Of a stretch of 59,120 bases of DNA, positions 50,408-58,257 are shown in pieces. Source of the DNA: CAYUWG01 sp964448285 (GTDB lineage Bacteria > Bacteroidota > Ignavibacteria > SZUA-365); NCBI GenBank assembly GCA_964448285.1, contig CAYUWG010000018.1, positions 1-59,120 of the forward strand. The letters are read 5' to 3'. Below the pieces are notes generated by a model that was given only the letters and a program-made list of their open reading frames with translations, did no database searches and was not told where the DNA came from. The position numbers were made by a program, and so were the translations under genes. Each line of letters starts with the position of its first letter. Position 1 is the stretch's first letter.

Positions 50408-51489
50408 ATCGCCTCCAAAGTCCTATCGATAGCAGTCCCGTTACCGAATAACTGCGGTTTCTCTGCCGGCGCCTGCATGTTCAATCCTGTTTGAATCAAC
50501 TCTGCATTCGCCCCTGCAAGCATTGACCAGCCGCTGAGGACAATGTCCAACCATGCGGTAGAATCATCGAGGCATACGGACGGCACACCACAAAAGAACG
50601 CTTCACGCATGATGCCTCCGGAATCCGTAGCAACGCACGCGGCATGTTTTATCAACACGAGTGAATCACGATGGCGGACGGGCTGGATTATCCGAAGACC
50701 TGGAAGTGACCGGACGAAATTCCACAGACCGAACTCGTCGAGTGCACGCTGTGTGCGCGGGTGCAGTGCAACGATTACGCGTGAGCCGGAATCCGACAAC
50801 GCGGTGAAGATCGTTCGCAAGCGTTCCGGACTTTCGGTATTGATCGCGCGATGAACCGTGCAGTAAAGATACTCGCCCTCTTTCACTTCGAGCCGTCTGA
50901 GAATTTCATCATCATGAAGGACCGCTTCTGCGCGACGAAGAAAAAGATCGTACAGGACATCGCCGGTCAAGACGACGCTTCCCGTCACGGATTCTGCGAT
51001 GAGATTCCCGAATGCACGCTGTGAAACACACAGCAACAAAGAAGAGACGTGGTCTGCGAGGACACGATTCGTTTCTTCCGGCATCGCCGACACCGGAATG
51101 CGGACGTTGTCCGGTGTGAAGTTCCTCTCGCCCGCTTCAACGTGCATAACGGGGACGCCATACTTCACACCTGCAAGCGCCGCGGCAAGCGTACTGTTGG
51201 TATCGCCGAAACAAAGTAGCGCTTCGGGATGAAGCTCATCGAGCACGCGCTGGAGTTCCGTGATGATCGTTGCAATCTGTGCGAGGCTGCTTACACTTTT
51301 ATTGAGAAACGTGTAATCAGGAACGGGTAGCTTGAATTCATCGAGGAAGACTTCTGATAGTTCCGCATCATAATGCTGACCGGTATCCACGAGCGTTTCT
51401 TCGAATCGTTCTCGCAAGCCGGTTGAGAGCGCTGCGTATTTGATGTACTGCGGACGCGTTCCGATTACGGTGACAATGCGCTTCTTCAC
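50389..51489 (-). CDS. Non-hydrolysing UDP-N-acetylglucosamine 2-epimerase family enzyme
   Basis: Inverts C2 of a UDP-HexNAc sugar for surface polysaccharide synthesis. 366 residues. Motifs: VIGTRPQYIKYAALS, VDTGQHYDAELSEVF, CFGDTNSTLAAALAG, MHVEAGERNF, MPEETNRVLADHVS, CTVHRAINTE and TDSGGIMREAFFCGVPSV. All are in the order of WecB/WbpI-like enzymes. GTRPQ rather than GTRPE tilts it slightly toward the WbpI side, so I give no symbol. GTG 51489 overlaps the purD stop (GTGA). Lies in a tight run with purD and a glycosyltransferase. Confidence 0.92.
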   Translation of the reverse strand: MKKRIVTVIGTRPQYIKYAALSTGLRERFEETLVDTGQHYDAELSEVFLDEFKLPVPDYTFLNKSVSSLAQIATIITELQRVLDELHPEALLCFGDTNSTLAAALAGVKYGVPVMHVEAGERNFTPDNVRIPVSAMPEETNRVLADHVSSLLLCVSQRAFGNLIAESVTGSVVLTGDVLYDLFLRRAEAVLHDDEILRRLEVKEGEYLYCTVHRAINTESPERLRTIFTALSDSGSRVIVALHPRTQRALDEFGLWNFVRSLPGLRIIQPVRHRDSLVLIKHAACVATDSGGIMREAFFCGVPSVCLDDSTAWLDIVLSGWSMLAGANAELIQTGLNMQAPAEKPQLFGNGTAIDRTLEAIQSFLS

Positions 51490-52781
51490 GAAGGCAGCGA
51501 TCCCAATGCTTTCTTGCCGATGTCGGTTCTGTAGTACGCTCCATCGAAGCGAATGCGATTGACAGCGTTATAGGCCAACCTGATCGCACTCGCAAAATCC
51601 TTCCCCTGTCCCAAAGCGGTTACACAAAACACTCGCCCTCCCGACGTGACGATGTGCCCGTCTTCCCTTTTCGTCCCTGCATGAAAAACGAGAACACCTT
51701 CTTCGGCTTCATGGATTGAGTCCAAACCGCTGATGCGCTTCCCCGTTTCGTATTGATCGGGATAGCCGTTTGAAGCCATGACGACACCAACGGCATTTGC
51801 ATCGTGCATTCGAAGGCGATTGGTTGCAAGCTTTCCATCGGCAATCGAGAGGAGTACAGCGAGAAGGTCTTCATCGATCAAGGGGAGAACCACCTGCGTT
51901 TCCGGATCACCGAAACGGCAGTTGAATTCCAGCACTTTCGGCCCTTCGTCTGTCAGCATCAGGCCGACGAAAAGCACGCCGCTGAAAGGATATCCTTCTT
52001 TCTTCATCGCATCGACGACCGGCTTGATGATTCGAATTTTCACGTCCGCAACGATTTCCGTCGGCATGAACGGCGTCGGTGCGAAGGCTCCCATCCCGCC
52101 GGTGTTTTTTCCGAAATCGTTATCGAGTATTCGCTTATGATCCTGAGCCGGTGCAAGCGTTGCGAATCGCACACCATCCGTCAATGCGAAGAGGGAGGCT
52201 TCTATTCCCTGGAGATATTCCTCGATCACGACCGTCGTCCCTGCTTCGCCGAACGCGTTTCCGCTTAGCATCTCGGTAACGTTTCTCATCGCTTCGTCAT
52301 AACTCGATGTGATGATCACTCCTTTTCCCGCCGCGAGTCCGTCAGCCTTCAACACGAGCGGATACCGTGCGACGCGCAGGTACTCACGGACATCGTCGAG
52401 CTGTGAGGATTGGAACGTCGCGTACTCCGCAGTCGGGATGTGATTGCGCTTCATAAAGTCTTTTGCGAATGCTTTACTCGTTTCGAGCCGCGCTGCCGCT
52501 TGCTTCGGCCCGAAGATGCGCAAACCGTTTTCACGAAAGCGATCCACGATGCCATGCCCAAGCGGAGCCTCCGGCCCAACGACAGTCAGGTTGATATCTT
52601 CTTTGGCTGCAAAAGCGAGAAGGCCATCGATGTCATTCGTGTTGATCGGGATGTTCTCGGCGATGAGGCCGGTACCTGCATTACCCGGCGCACAATAGAG
52701 CTTGCGAAGAAGAGTACTCTGGCTGAGCTTCCAACACAATGCGTGTTCCCGCCCGCCATTGCCGATGACTAAAACGTTCAT
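51486..52781 (-). CDS. purD: Phosphoribosylamine-glycine ligase (GAR synthetase)
   Basis: Second step of de novo purine synthesis: phosphoribosylamine plus glycine plus ATP. 431 residues, complete, ATP-grasp fold. Visible are LVIGNGGREHALCWKL, VVGPEAPLGHGIVD, the ATP-binding LVLKADGLAAGKGVIIT, EEYLQGIEASLFAL, the loop PAQDHKRILDNDFGKNTGGMGAFAP, and LEFNCRFGDPETQVVLP with metal ligands. Translationally coupled at both ends (ATGA with the glycosyltransferase, GTGA with the epimerase). Confidence 0.97.
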   Translation of the reverse strand: MNVLVIGNGGREHALCWKLSQSTLLRKLYCAPGNAGTGLIAENIPINTNDIDGLLAFAAKEDINLTVVGPEAPLGHGIVDRFRENGLRIFGPKQAAARLETSKAFAKDFMKRNHIPTAEYATFQSSQLDDVREYLRVARYPLVLKADGLAAGKGVIITSSYDEAMRNVTEMLSGNAFGEAGTTVVIEEYLQGIEASLFALTDGVRFATLAPAQDHKRILDNDFGKNTGGMGAFAPTPFMPTEIVADVKIRIIKPVVDAMKKEGYPFSGVLFVGLMLTDEGPKVLEFNCRFGDPETQVVLPLIDEDLLAVLLSIADGKLATNRLRMHDANAVGVVMASNGYPDQYETGKRISGLDSIHEAEEGVLVFHAGTKREDGHIVTSGGRVFCVTALGQGKDFASAIRLAYNAVNRIRFDGAYYRTDIGKKALGSLPS

Positions 52782-54121
52782 GATTGGTTGAATGGTTGGT
52801 TCATGGAATCTGGTGCAGCACCCGTTTCGATGGACTCTGCGGAATCCTGGATAAGCGCAGAGGCGAAAACCTGAGCGAGCTGCCGTGTAAGTTCACGCCG
52901 GTCGAAATTGGAAACAAACTCCGATGAGGGTTTCGGTAACGCACCTTTGCGGTGCAGGGCGTAGAGGGTTGAGAGATGATTCGCAATTCCCTCGGCATCA
53001 TCCGGGTTGGCGATGAACGCAGCGCCATGCTTTTCAAGGACTCGTCGGGCGGCACCATCCGGGATCGTTGCGAGAATCGGCTTCTTCGCTCCGATGTATT
53101 CATAGAGCTTCCCCGTGGAAATCATCTCTTCACCGCGGCCACTTCCAATGATGATCATGAGGACATCCGACGCTTGAAGGAGGCGAACGCAGCGATCATG
53201 CGGAAGATATCCTGCCATTTCGATGCAGTCATCCAATCCGTTCCGACTGATGATCCGTGCATCTTCTTCGCGAGCGTTCCCGGCAAAGGTCACCTTCACA
53301 TTCCGACGTGCTTCCGGCGTCTGTTCGAAGAAACGAAGCAGGCCCTCGACGAAAGCCACTGGCGACCGGTTGAAGTAAAACGTCCCAGCGTGCGTTATTC
53401 TCATGAATGAATCCCTAGCCGAAACTTCCTCAAGTGTGAAATCTTCCGGATCGAAACCTTGCGGGATGATGGATACATCGTGATGGGAAACATGCGGGTT
53501 GTTCCTCACGATGCTTTCCTTGATCTGCCGGTTGATCGTGATGACATGGTTTGCACTGCGCAATGCGTGCGCCTCCTTTCGCCGATGAAGAAATCTGTGC
53601 AATGGAGTCGGATACGAGTGCAACGGATTTTCCAACCATGCATCGCGATAGTCAAAGACCAACGGCAGCCCGAATGAGCGTTTCAATTCCGACGCGATAA
53701 GAAAATCCGTGTATGGCGGAGCCGTTGAGAAAATCATGTCATGCGGTATTTGCGCAAGGATGCGCTTACCTTCTGCAACTGCATGCCTCCTCCAACCGAT
53801 TTTGTTATCCGGGATGAAAAAGAAAGAGCTGATCTTCCCGAAGAGTGTATAGCGAAATCCCGAAGGCATCGGTACGACGTTCTTCTTTCGAAAAAAATGA
53901 AGCGGATCGAGAGACGGCGTGCGCACTATTTCCACTGGTCTGCCTTTCAGATCGTCGAGGAGCCCTTCATCCTTCGCAAAATATCCACGGTCATCGACGG
54001 TTAAAACGGTAGGCAGCCATCCGAAATCAGGAAGGTATTTGACGAACTTCAATGTTCGTTGAACGCCGCTTAATCCGAGCGGCGGGAAATAGTACGCGAT
54101 GACGAGAACACGCCGTGACAT
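52778..54121 (-). CDS. Glycosyltransferase, GT-B fold, family 4-like
   Basis: 447 residues, cytoplasmic face of the membrane. The N-terminal acceptor-side domain has YYFPPLGLSGVQRTLKFVKYLPDFGW. The C-terminal donor-binding domain has HAGTFYFNRSPVAFVEGLLRFF, VTFAGNAREEDARI, AGYLPHDRCVRLLQASDVLMIIIG and the EMISTGKLYEYIGAKKPILATIPDG block, with the ExxxxKxxEY arrangement of GT4 enzymes. Probably builds a surface polysaccharide with the epimerase two genes down. The C-terminal 25 residues are a low-complexity tail. It ends in ATGA shared with purD. Confidence 0.88.
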   Translation of the reverse strand: MSRRVLVIAYYFPPLGLSGVQRTLKFVKYLPDFGWLPTVLTVDDRGYFAKDEGLLDDLKGRPVEIVRTPSLDPLHFFRKKNVVPMPSGFRYTLFGKISSFFFIPDNKIGWRRHAVAEGKRILAQIPHDMIFSTAPPYTDFLIASELKRSFGLPLVFDYRDAWLENPLHSYPTPLHRFLHRRKEAHALRSANHVITINRQIKESIVRNNPHVSHHDVSIIPQGFDPEDFTLEEVSARDSFMRITHAGTFYFNRSPVAFVEGLLRFFEQTPEARRNVKVTFAGNAREEDARIISRNGLDDCIEMAGYLPHDRCVRLLQASDVLMIIIGSGRGEEMISTGKLYEYIGAKKPILATIPDGAARRVLEKHGAAFIANPDDAEGIANHLSTLYALHRKGALPKPSSEFVSNFDRRELTRQLAQVFASALIQDSAESIETGAAPDSMNQPFNQS

Positions 54122-54123
54122 AC

Positions 54124-55218
54124 TTAAAGCGCTATCAATTCGCGTTGTGCCGTCGTTAATAACGAGCAGCCCCGTGTGTTGATGGAAACCATATCCTCGA
54201 TTCTCAATCCGTATTGGCCGGGAAAGTACACGCCAGGCTCGATCGTAATCACATTCCCTACTTCAGCGTCGTGAGGGGATTGCGTCGATATTCTCGGATG
54301 TTCGTGGACGTCCAATCCAATTCCATGTCCAATTGAGTGAGTGAAGTTATCGTTAAGGCCGAACCTCTTTAAAACCTCGCGAGCGGATTGGTCCACGGTA
54401 GCGATCGGGACACCGGGCTTCAAGCAATCGATTGCTACACTTTGTGCATCGAGCAATGCCAGATAAACTTCCCTGTTCTTTTTTCCCGGATTACCGAAAT
54501 ACATCATCCTGGTCATGTCACTGCAATAGCCGTTGTACCTGCACCCGAAATCCATTAAGAGCCACTCGTTTTTTTTGAGCGTTTTCCGTGTCGGTTTTCC
54601 ATGAATGAGACTGGTGTTCTTTCCGCTCGTGACGATCGGTTCGAATGCATCACCATCCGCACCGAAGTAGCGATGCCGGTAGGAGATTTCAGCGGCAATT
54701 TCCACTTCGCACCAACCGGGCTTGATCTCACTCAACAGCGACTCAAATACCTGCGAAGAAATTCGTGCTGCTTTGCGCAAGCATTTCAACTCGTCTTCGG
54801 TTTTTATCGCTCGAATAATATTCAGTATTCCGTTCAGCGGCACCAAGCTCTTCTTCTTCAGCAGCCCACGTAGATTTTTGAACTGGGTATGAGACATTTC
54901 ATCCGGCTGAAATCCCAAAGCCGAAGCTCTCCGCAAGAGACCAGACCGGCAAACGTAATCAGTCAAAGAACCTCCCCGGACAATATGAATTCTGCAACTA
55001 TGCGTTTCGCGCGGAGCTTGCTCTGCGTAACGGACATCGGTGAATAGATGAACCGAGCGTGGTTGAATGAGAAGAAGAGCATTCGATCCATTGAAACCAC
55101 AGAGATACCGAATATCGGATGCTCCCGAAATGAGCATGTCACCGAGTCTTTGCTTGCGAAGCTTTGCTCTCAAGAACTCAATTCTGCCAAAATAAAGCTG
55201 CTTTTGCGAATTCGGCAT
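54124..55218 (-). CDS. M24 metallopeptidase (Xaa-Pro aminopeptidase type)
   Basis: About 364 residues. ATG 55218 has GGAG five bases upstream. An N-terminal creatinase-like domain (about 10-130, with SGASDIRYLCGFNGSNALLLI) is followed by the pita-bread catalytic domain. Metal ligands are visible: Asp in LLMDFGCRYNGYCSDMTR (two Asp), His in HSIGHGIGLDVHEHP, Glu in ITIEPGVYF and Glu in GLRIEDMV. Releases N-terminal residues before proline; exact preference is not readable. Two bases before the glycosyltransferase gene, likely one transcript. Confidence 0.92.
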   Translation of the reverse strand: MPNSQKQLYFGRIEFLRAKLRKQRLGDMLISGASDIRYLCGFNGSNALLLIQPRSVHLFTDVRYAEQAPRETHSCRIHIVRGGSLTDYVCRSGLLRRASALGFQPDEMSHTQFKNLRGLLKKKSLVPLNGILNIIRAIKTEDELKCLRKAARISSQVFESLLSEIKPGWCEVEIAAEISYRHRYFGADGDAFEPIVTSGKNTSLIHGKPTRKTLKKNEWLLMDFGCRYNGYCSDMTRMMYFGNPGKKNREVYLALLDAQSVAIDCLKPGVPIATVDQSAREVLKRFGLNDNFTHSIGHGIGLDVHEHPRISTQSPHDAEVGNVITIEPGVYFPGQYGLRIEDMVSINTRGCSLLTTAQRELIAL

Positions 55219-55246
55219 CATTGCTCCCATGCTACTCACAGAAAAA

Positions 55247-55387
55247 TGTGGATAACCATTTCTTCAATGTGGAAAAGTGCGTTATGCTTGGGAGGAAGAC
55301 AGATCTAACGAATTGGATGTCAATGGATTACAGGATTCACCTGCATTAGAGATAGGCTATTTCGAAGTATCAGTACGATGTGGATAA
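55247..55387 (+). promoter_or_regulatory. Cluster of three DnaA-box-like sites in the guaB-M24 gap
   Basis: In the 186-base gap (55219-55404) the DnaA consensus TTATCCACA occurs twice in perfect form (complement of 55247-55255 and 55379-55387) and the common variant TTTTCCACA once (complement of 55268-55276), all in the same orientation. Between the boxes the DNA is not notably AT-rich. This could be a replication origin element, a DnaA-titrating site or a DnaA-controlled promoter. Confidence 0.6.
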
Positions 55388-55404
55388 CTGGAACCGTACT
55401 TGAG

Positions 55405-56883
55405 TTATTGCCGTGATGCCACACGATAATTTGGGGCTTCTTTCGTAATGAACACGTCGTGAGGATGGCTTTCTTTGAGTCCGGCGGCTGTTACCTGAAT
55501 GAACTCAGCGTGCTCCTGGAGTTCCTTTATGCTCCTAACACCACAGTATCCCATTGCGGCTCGTAAACCTCCGATCATCTGAAACACCGTATCTTCCAAA
55601 GGACCGCGATAGGGCACCATTCCCTCTATGCCTTCCGGGACAAGCTTCTGAAGATCATCCTCCACGTCCTGAAAGTATCTGTCCTTACTCCCTTCTTTCA
55701 TCGCTCCGAGCGAGCCCATTCCCCGATACATTTTGTACGTCCGTCCTTCGTAGAGGACTTTTTCACCTGGACTTTCATCGACGCCTGCGAAGAGACTTCC
55801 GATCATGACGGTGTCTGCACCGGCGGCTATCGCCTTCGGAATATCACCGTGCTGTTTCACTCCTCCATCAGCGATAACCGGGACGTTGTACTTCGAGGCA
55901 ATCTCCGCACAATCGAGGACTGCGGTCAACTGGGGAACCCCTACCCCGGTCACGACGCGGGTAGTACAAATACTACCCGGACCGATCCCGATTTTCACTG
56001 CGTCGGCTCCGGCATTGATCAATTCTTCGGTTGCCGAAGCGGTACCGACATTCCCCGCTATGAATTGCGTTGATGTGTAACGCTTCTTCAAGCGCTTAAG
56101 CATCTCAATCACCCCTTTCGAATGACCATGTGCTGTATCAACGATGATGACATCGACGCCTGCATTGATCAGTTCAGCCGCGCGTTCCAACGTATCGGAC
56201 ATTATCCCGACAGCCGCACCGACGCGCAATCTCCCGAACGAATCCTTGGCCGCGTAAGGGTGGTGTTTCTTCTTCATGATGTCTTTGAACGTAATCAATC
56301 CTTTCAGGCGTCCCTTCTTATCGACGACGGGAAGTTTCTCGATCCGATGCTGCTGAAGTATCGTCTCGGCCTGTTCGAGCGTCGTGCCGAGTGGCGCAGT
56401 AACGAGATTTTCGCGCGTCATGATATCGGCAATGCGCATGGATTTGTTCGGTTCGAAGCGCAAGTCGCGATTGGTGAGGATTCCGATCAACATGCCCTTC
56501 TCGTTGACGATCGGAATACCGGAGATGCTGTACTTGTTCATCAACTCCAGAGCATCATGGACGGTTTTGTCCGCGGTGAGGGTGATCGGATTGACGATCA
56601 TCCCGCTTTCCGATCGCTTCACTTTATCGACTTCATCGGCCTGCCGCTCGATTGTCATGTTCTTGTGGATGATGCCGATGCCTCCCTCGCGAGCGAGTGC
56701 AATCGCCAACTCCGATTCCGTGACGGTATCCATTGCGGCGCTGACGAGCGGAATGTTCAGCAATATCTGATTCGTCAGCCGTGTCGAAACGTTCGTATCA
56801 CGTGGAAGGATCGAAGACTTACGAGGTACGAGCAGCAAGTCGTCAAATGTCAGTCCGAGTTTGATGTTCTTTTTCTTTGTCAT
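55405..56883 (-). CDS. guaB: IMP dehydrogenase
   Basis: Oxidises IMP to XMP, the committed step to GMP. 492 residues, complete. The start is MTKKKNIKLGLTFDDLLLVPRKS. Two CBS domains (about 95-205, ISGIPIVNEKGMLIGILTNRDLRF and IEKLPVVDKKGRLKGLITFKDI) are inserted in the barrel. The active-site loop GIGPGSICTTRVVTGVGVPQ holds the catalytic Cys, and the flap GMGSLGAMKEGSKDRYFQ follows. ATG 56883 has AAGGA just upstream and lies six bases after the acyl-CoA dehydrogenase stop, so they share a transcript. Confidence 0.97.
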   Translation of the reverse strand: MTKKKNIKLGLTFDDLLLVPRKSSILPRDTNVSTRLTNQILLNIPLVSAAMDTVTESELAIALAREGGIGIIHKNMTIERQADEVDKVKRSESGMIVNPITLTADKTVHDALELMNKYSISGIPIVNEKGMLIGILTNRDLRFEPNKSMRIADIMTRENLVTAPLGTTLEQAETILQQHRIEKLPVVDKKGRLKGLITFKDIMKKKHHPYAAKDSFGRLRVGAAVGIMSDTLERAAELINAGVDVIIVDTAHGHSKGVIEMLKRLKKRYTSTQFIAGNVGTASATEELINAGADAVKIGIGPGSICTTRVVTGVGVPQLTAVLDCAEIASKYNVPVIADGGVKQHGDIPKAIAAGADTVMIGSLFAGVDESPGEKVLYEGRTYKMYRGMGSLGAMKEGSKDRYFQDVEDDLQKLVPEGIEGMVPYRGPLEDTVFQMIGGLRAAMGYCGVRSIKELQEHAEFIQVTAAGLKESHPHDVFITKEAPNYRVASRQ

Positions 56884-56889
56884 ACTTCC

Positions 56890-58062
56890 TTATGCGAATG
56901 CGGCGATACCGGTGATATCCTGTCCGAGAATCAGCGTGTGGATGTCGTGCGTTCCCTCATAGGTCTTGACGGATTCGAGATTGTTCATGTGCCGCATGAC
57001 CGGATACTCGTCGATGATTCCGTTTGCACCGAGAATATCACGAGCGAGACGCGCACACGTTAATGCCATATCGACGTTGTTCCTCTTTGCGAGCGAGACT
57101 TGCTGGAACTTCATCGTTCCCGCGTCCTTCATCCTTCCCAACTGCACGTTCAGCAATTGCGACTTCGTGATTTCGGTCAACATGAACACGAGCTTCTGCT
57201 GAACCAATTGAAAGGAACCGATCGGGCGAGCGAATTGCTTTCGCGTTTTCGCATAATCGACCGCGGCATGGAAGCAGGCCATTGCAGCGCCGGTTGCGCC
57301 CCACGCAATCCCGTAACGCGCCTGAGTAAGGCATGAAAGCGGCCCGCGCAATCCATCCACTCCGGGAAGAAGATTCGAGGCTGGGATCCGACAATCCTGA
57401 AAAATCAACTCCGACGTGACGGAAGCTTTCAAGGAATGCTTCCCCTTCATCTCCGGCGCAGTGAAACCGGGTGTCCCCCTTTCGACAAGAAAACCGTGAA
57501 TTTCGCCGTCGAGCTTTGCCCATACGACCGCAACATCGGCTATCGTGCCGTTGGTGATCCACATCTTCGCTCCATTGAGGATGAAGCTGTCACCATCCCT
57601 CACGGCTTTGGTTACCATCCCACCGGGGTCGGAACCATGATCCGGTTCCGTGAGGCCGAAGCATCCGATTGCTTCTCCCGCCGCAAGTTTAGGGAGCCAG
57701 TGCGTTCGATGTTCTTCGGAACCGTAAGAATAAATCGGGTACATGACGAGACTGCTCTGAACCGACGCGAAGCTTCTGACTCCGCTGTCGCCGCGTTCGA
57801 GTTCCTGCATCATCAAACCGTAGATCACATTGTTTGCGCCACCACAACCGTACTTTTCGGGAAGCGTCGGGCCGAAAATTCCAAGCTCGGCCATCTTTGG
57901 TACAAGTTCCATTGGGAAACGATTGTTGCGGTTCGCTTCCTCGATTATGAGAAGGACCTCTTTGCTGACAAAATCCCTGACTGTGTTTCGAACGAGTATT
58001 TCTTCTTCTGATAATAGGGAATCCGTGTTGTAGTAATCAACACCAACGAAAGAATCTTGCAT
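56890..58062 (-). CDS. gcdH: Glutaryl-CoA dehydrogenase
   Basis: FAD enzyme that oxidises and decarboxylates glutaryl-CoA to crotonyl-CoA in lysine, tryptophan and aromatic breakdown. 390 residues from ATG 58062. It reads almost colinear with the mitochondrial enzyme: ELERGDSGVRSFASVQSSLV, PIYSYGSEEHR, CFGLTEPDHGSDPGGM, LNGAKMWITNGTIADVAVVWA, ARYGIAWGATGAA, LTEITKSQLLNVQLGRMKD, and the catalytic base Glu in VKTYEGTHDIHTLILGQDITG. This last motif and the SVQSSL segment distinguish it from short-chain acyl-CoA dehydrogenases. It has a good promoter and precedes guaB. Confidence 0.93.
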   Translation of the reverse strand: MQDSFVGVDYYNTDSLLSEEEILVRNTVRDFVSKEVLLIIEEANRNNRFPMELVPKMAELGIFGPTLPEKYGCGGANNVIYGLMMQELERGDSGVRSFASVQSSLVMYPIYSYGSEEHRTHWLPKLAAGEAIGCFGLTEPDHGSDPGGMVTKAVRDGDSFILNGAKMWITNGTIADVAVVWAKLDGEIHGFLVERGTPGFTAPEMKGKHSLKASVTSELIFQDCRIPASNLLPGVDGLRGPLSCLTQARYGIAWGATGAAMACFHAAVDYAKTRKQFARPIGSFQLVQQKLVFMLTEITKSQLLNVQLGRMKDAGTMKFQQVSLAKRNNVDMALTCARLARDILGANGIIDEYPVMRHMNNLESVKTYEGTHDIHTLILGQDITGIAAFA

Positions 58063-58110
58063 GGGAATAACGAATGGTAGTAAGTGATTCAACTCCGCAG
58101 AGCGGATTTA

Positions 58111-58141
58111 CAAACCTATCCATGCAGTGAGGCAATTCCAA
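58111..58141 (-). promoter_or_regulatory. Promoter of the gcdH-guaB unit, Bacteroidota type
   Basis: Reading leftwards: TTG (complement of 58139-58141, extended by TT), 20 bases, TAGGTTTG (complement of 58111-58118), a full match to TAnnTTTG. The leader to ATG 58062 is about 45 bases. Confidence 0.6.
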
Positions 58142-58257
58142 AATCAAAGGCGTTTCGTTCGTCACACCCCACTGAAAAATTTCGTAAGTATGAAACAGGA
58201 GACATCGTTTTTTGTAGATTGCCCCTCATGAAAACCATTCATATCTACGGAGGTTCT

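Noticed and set aside
58242..58249. Promoter for the last T9SS gene (TTG-N20-TATCTACG)
   Set aside because: Transcription would begin inside the ribosome-binding site; the match is likely chance.
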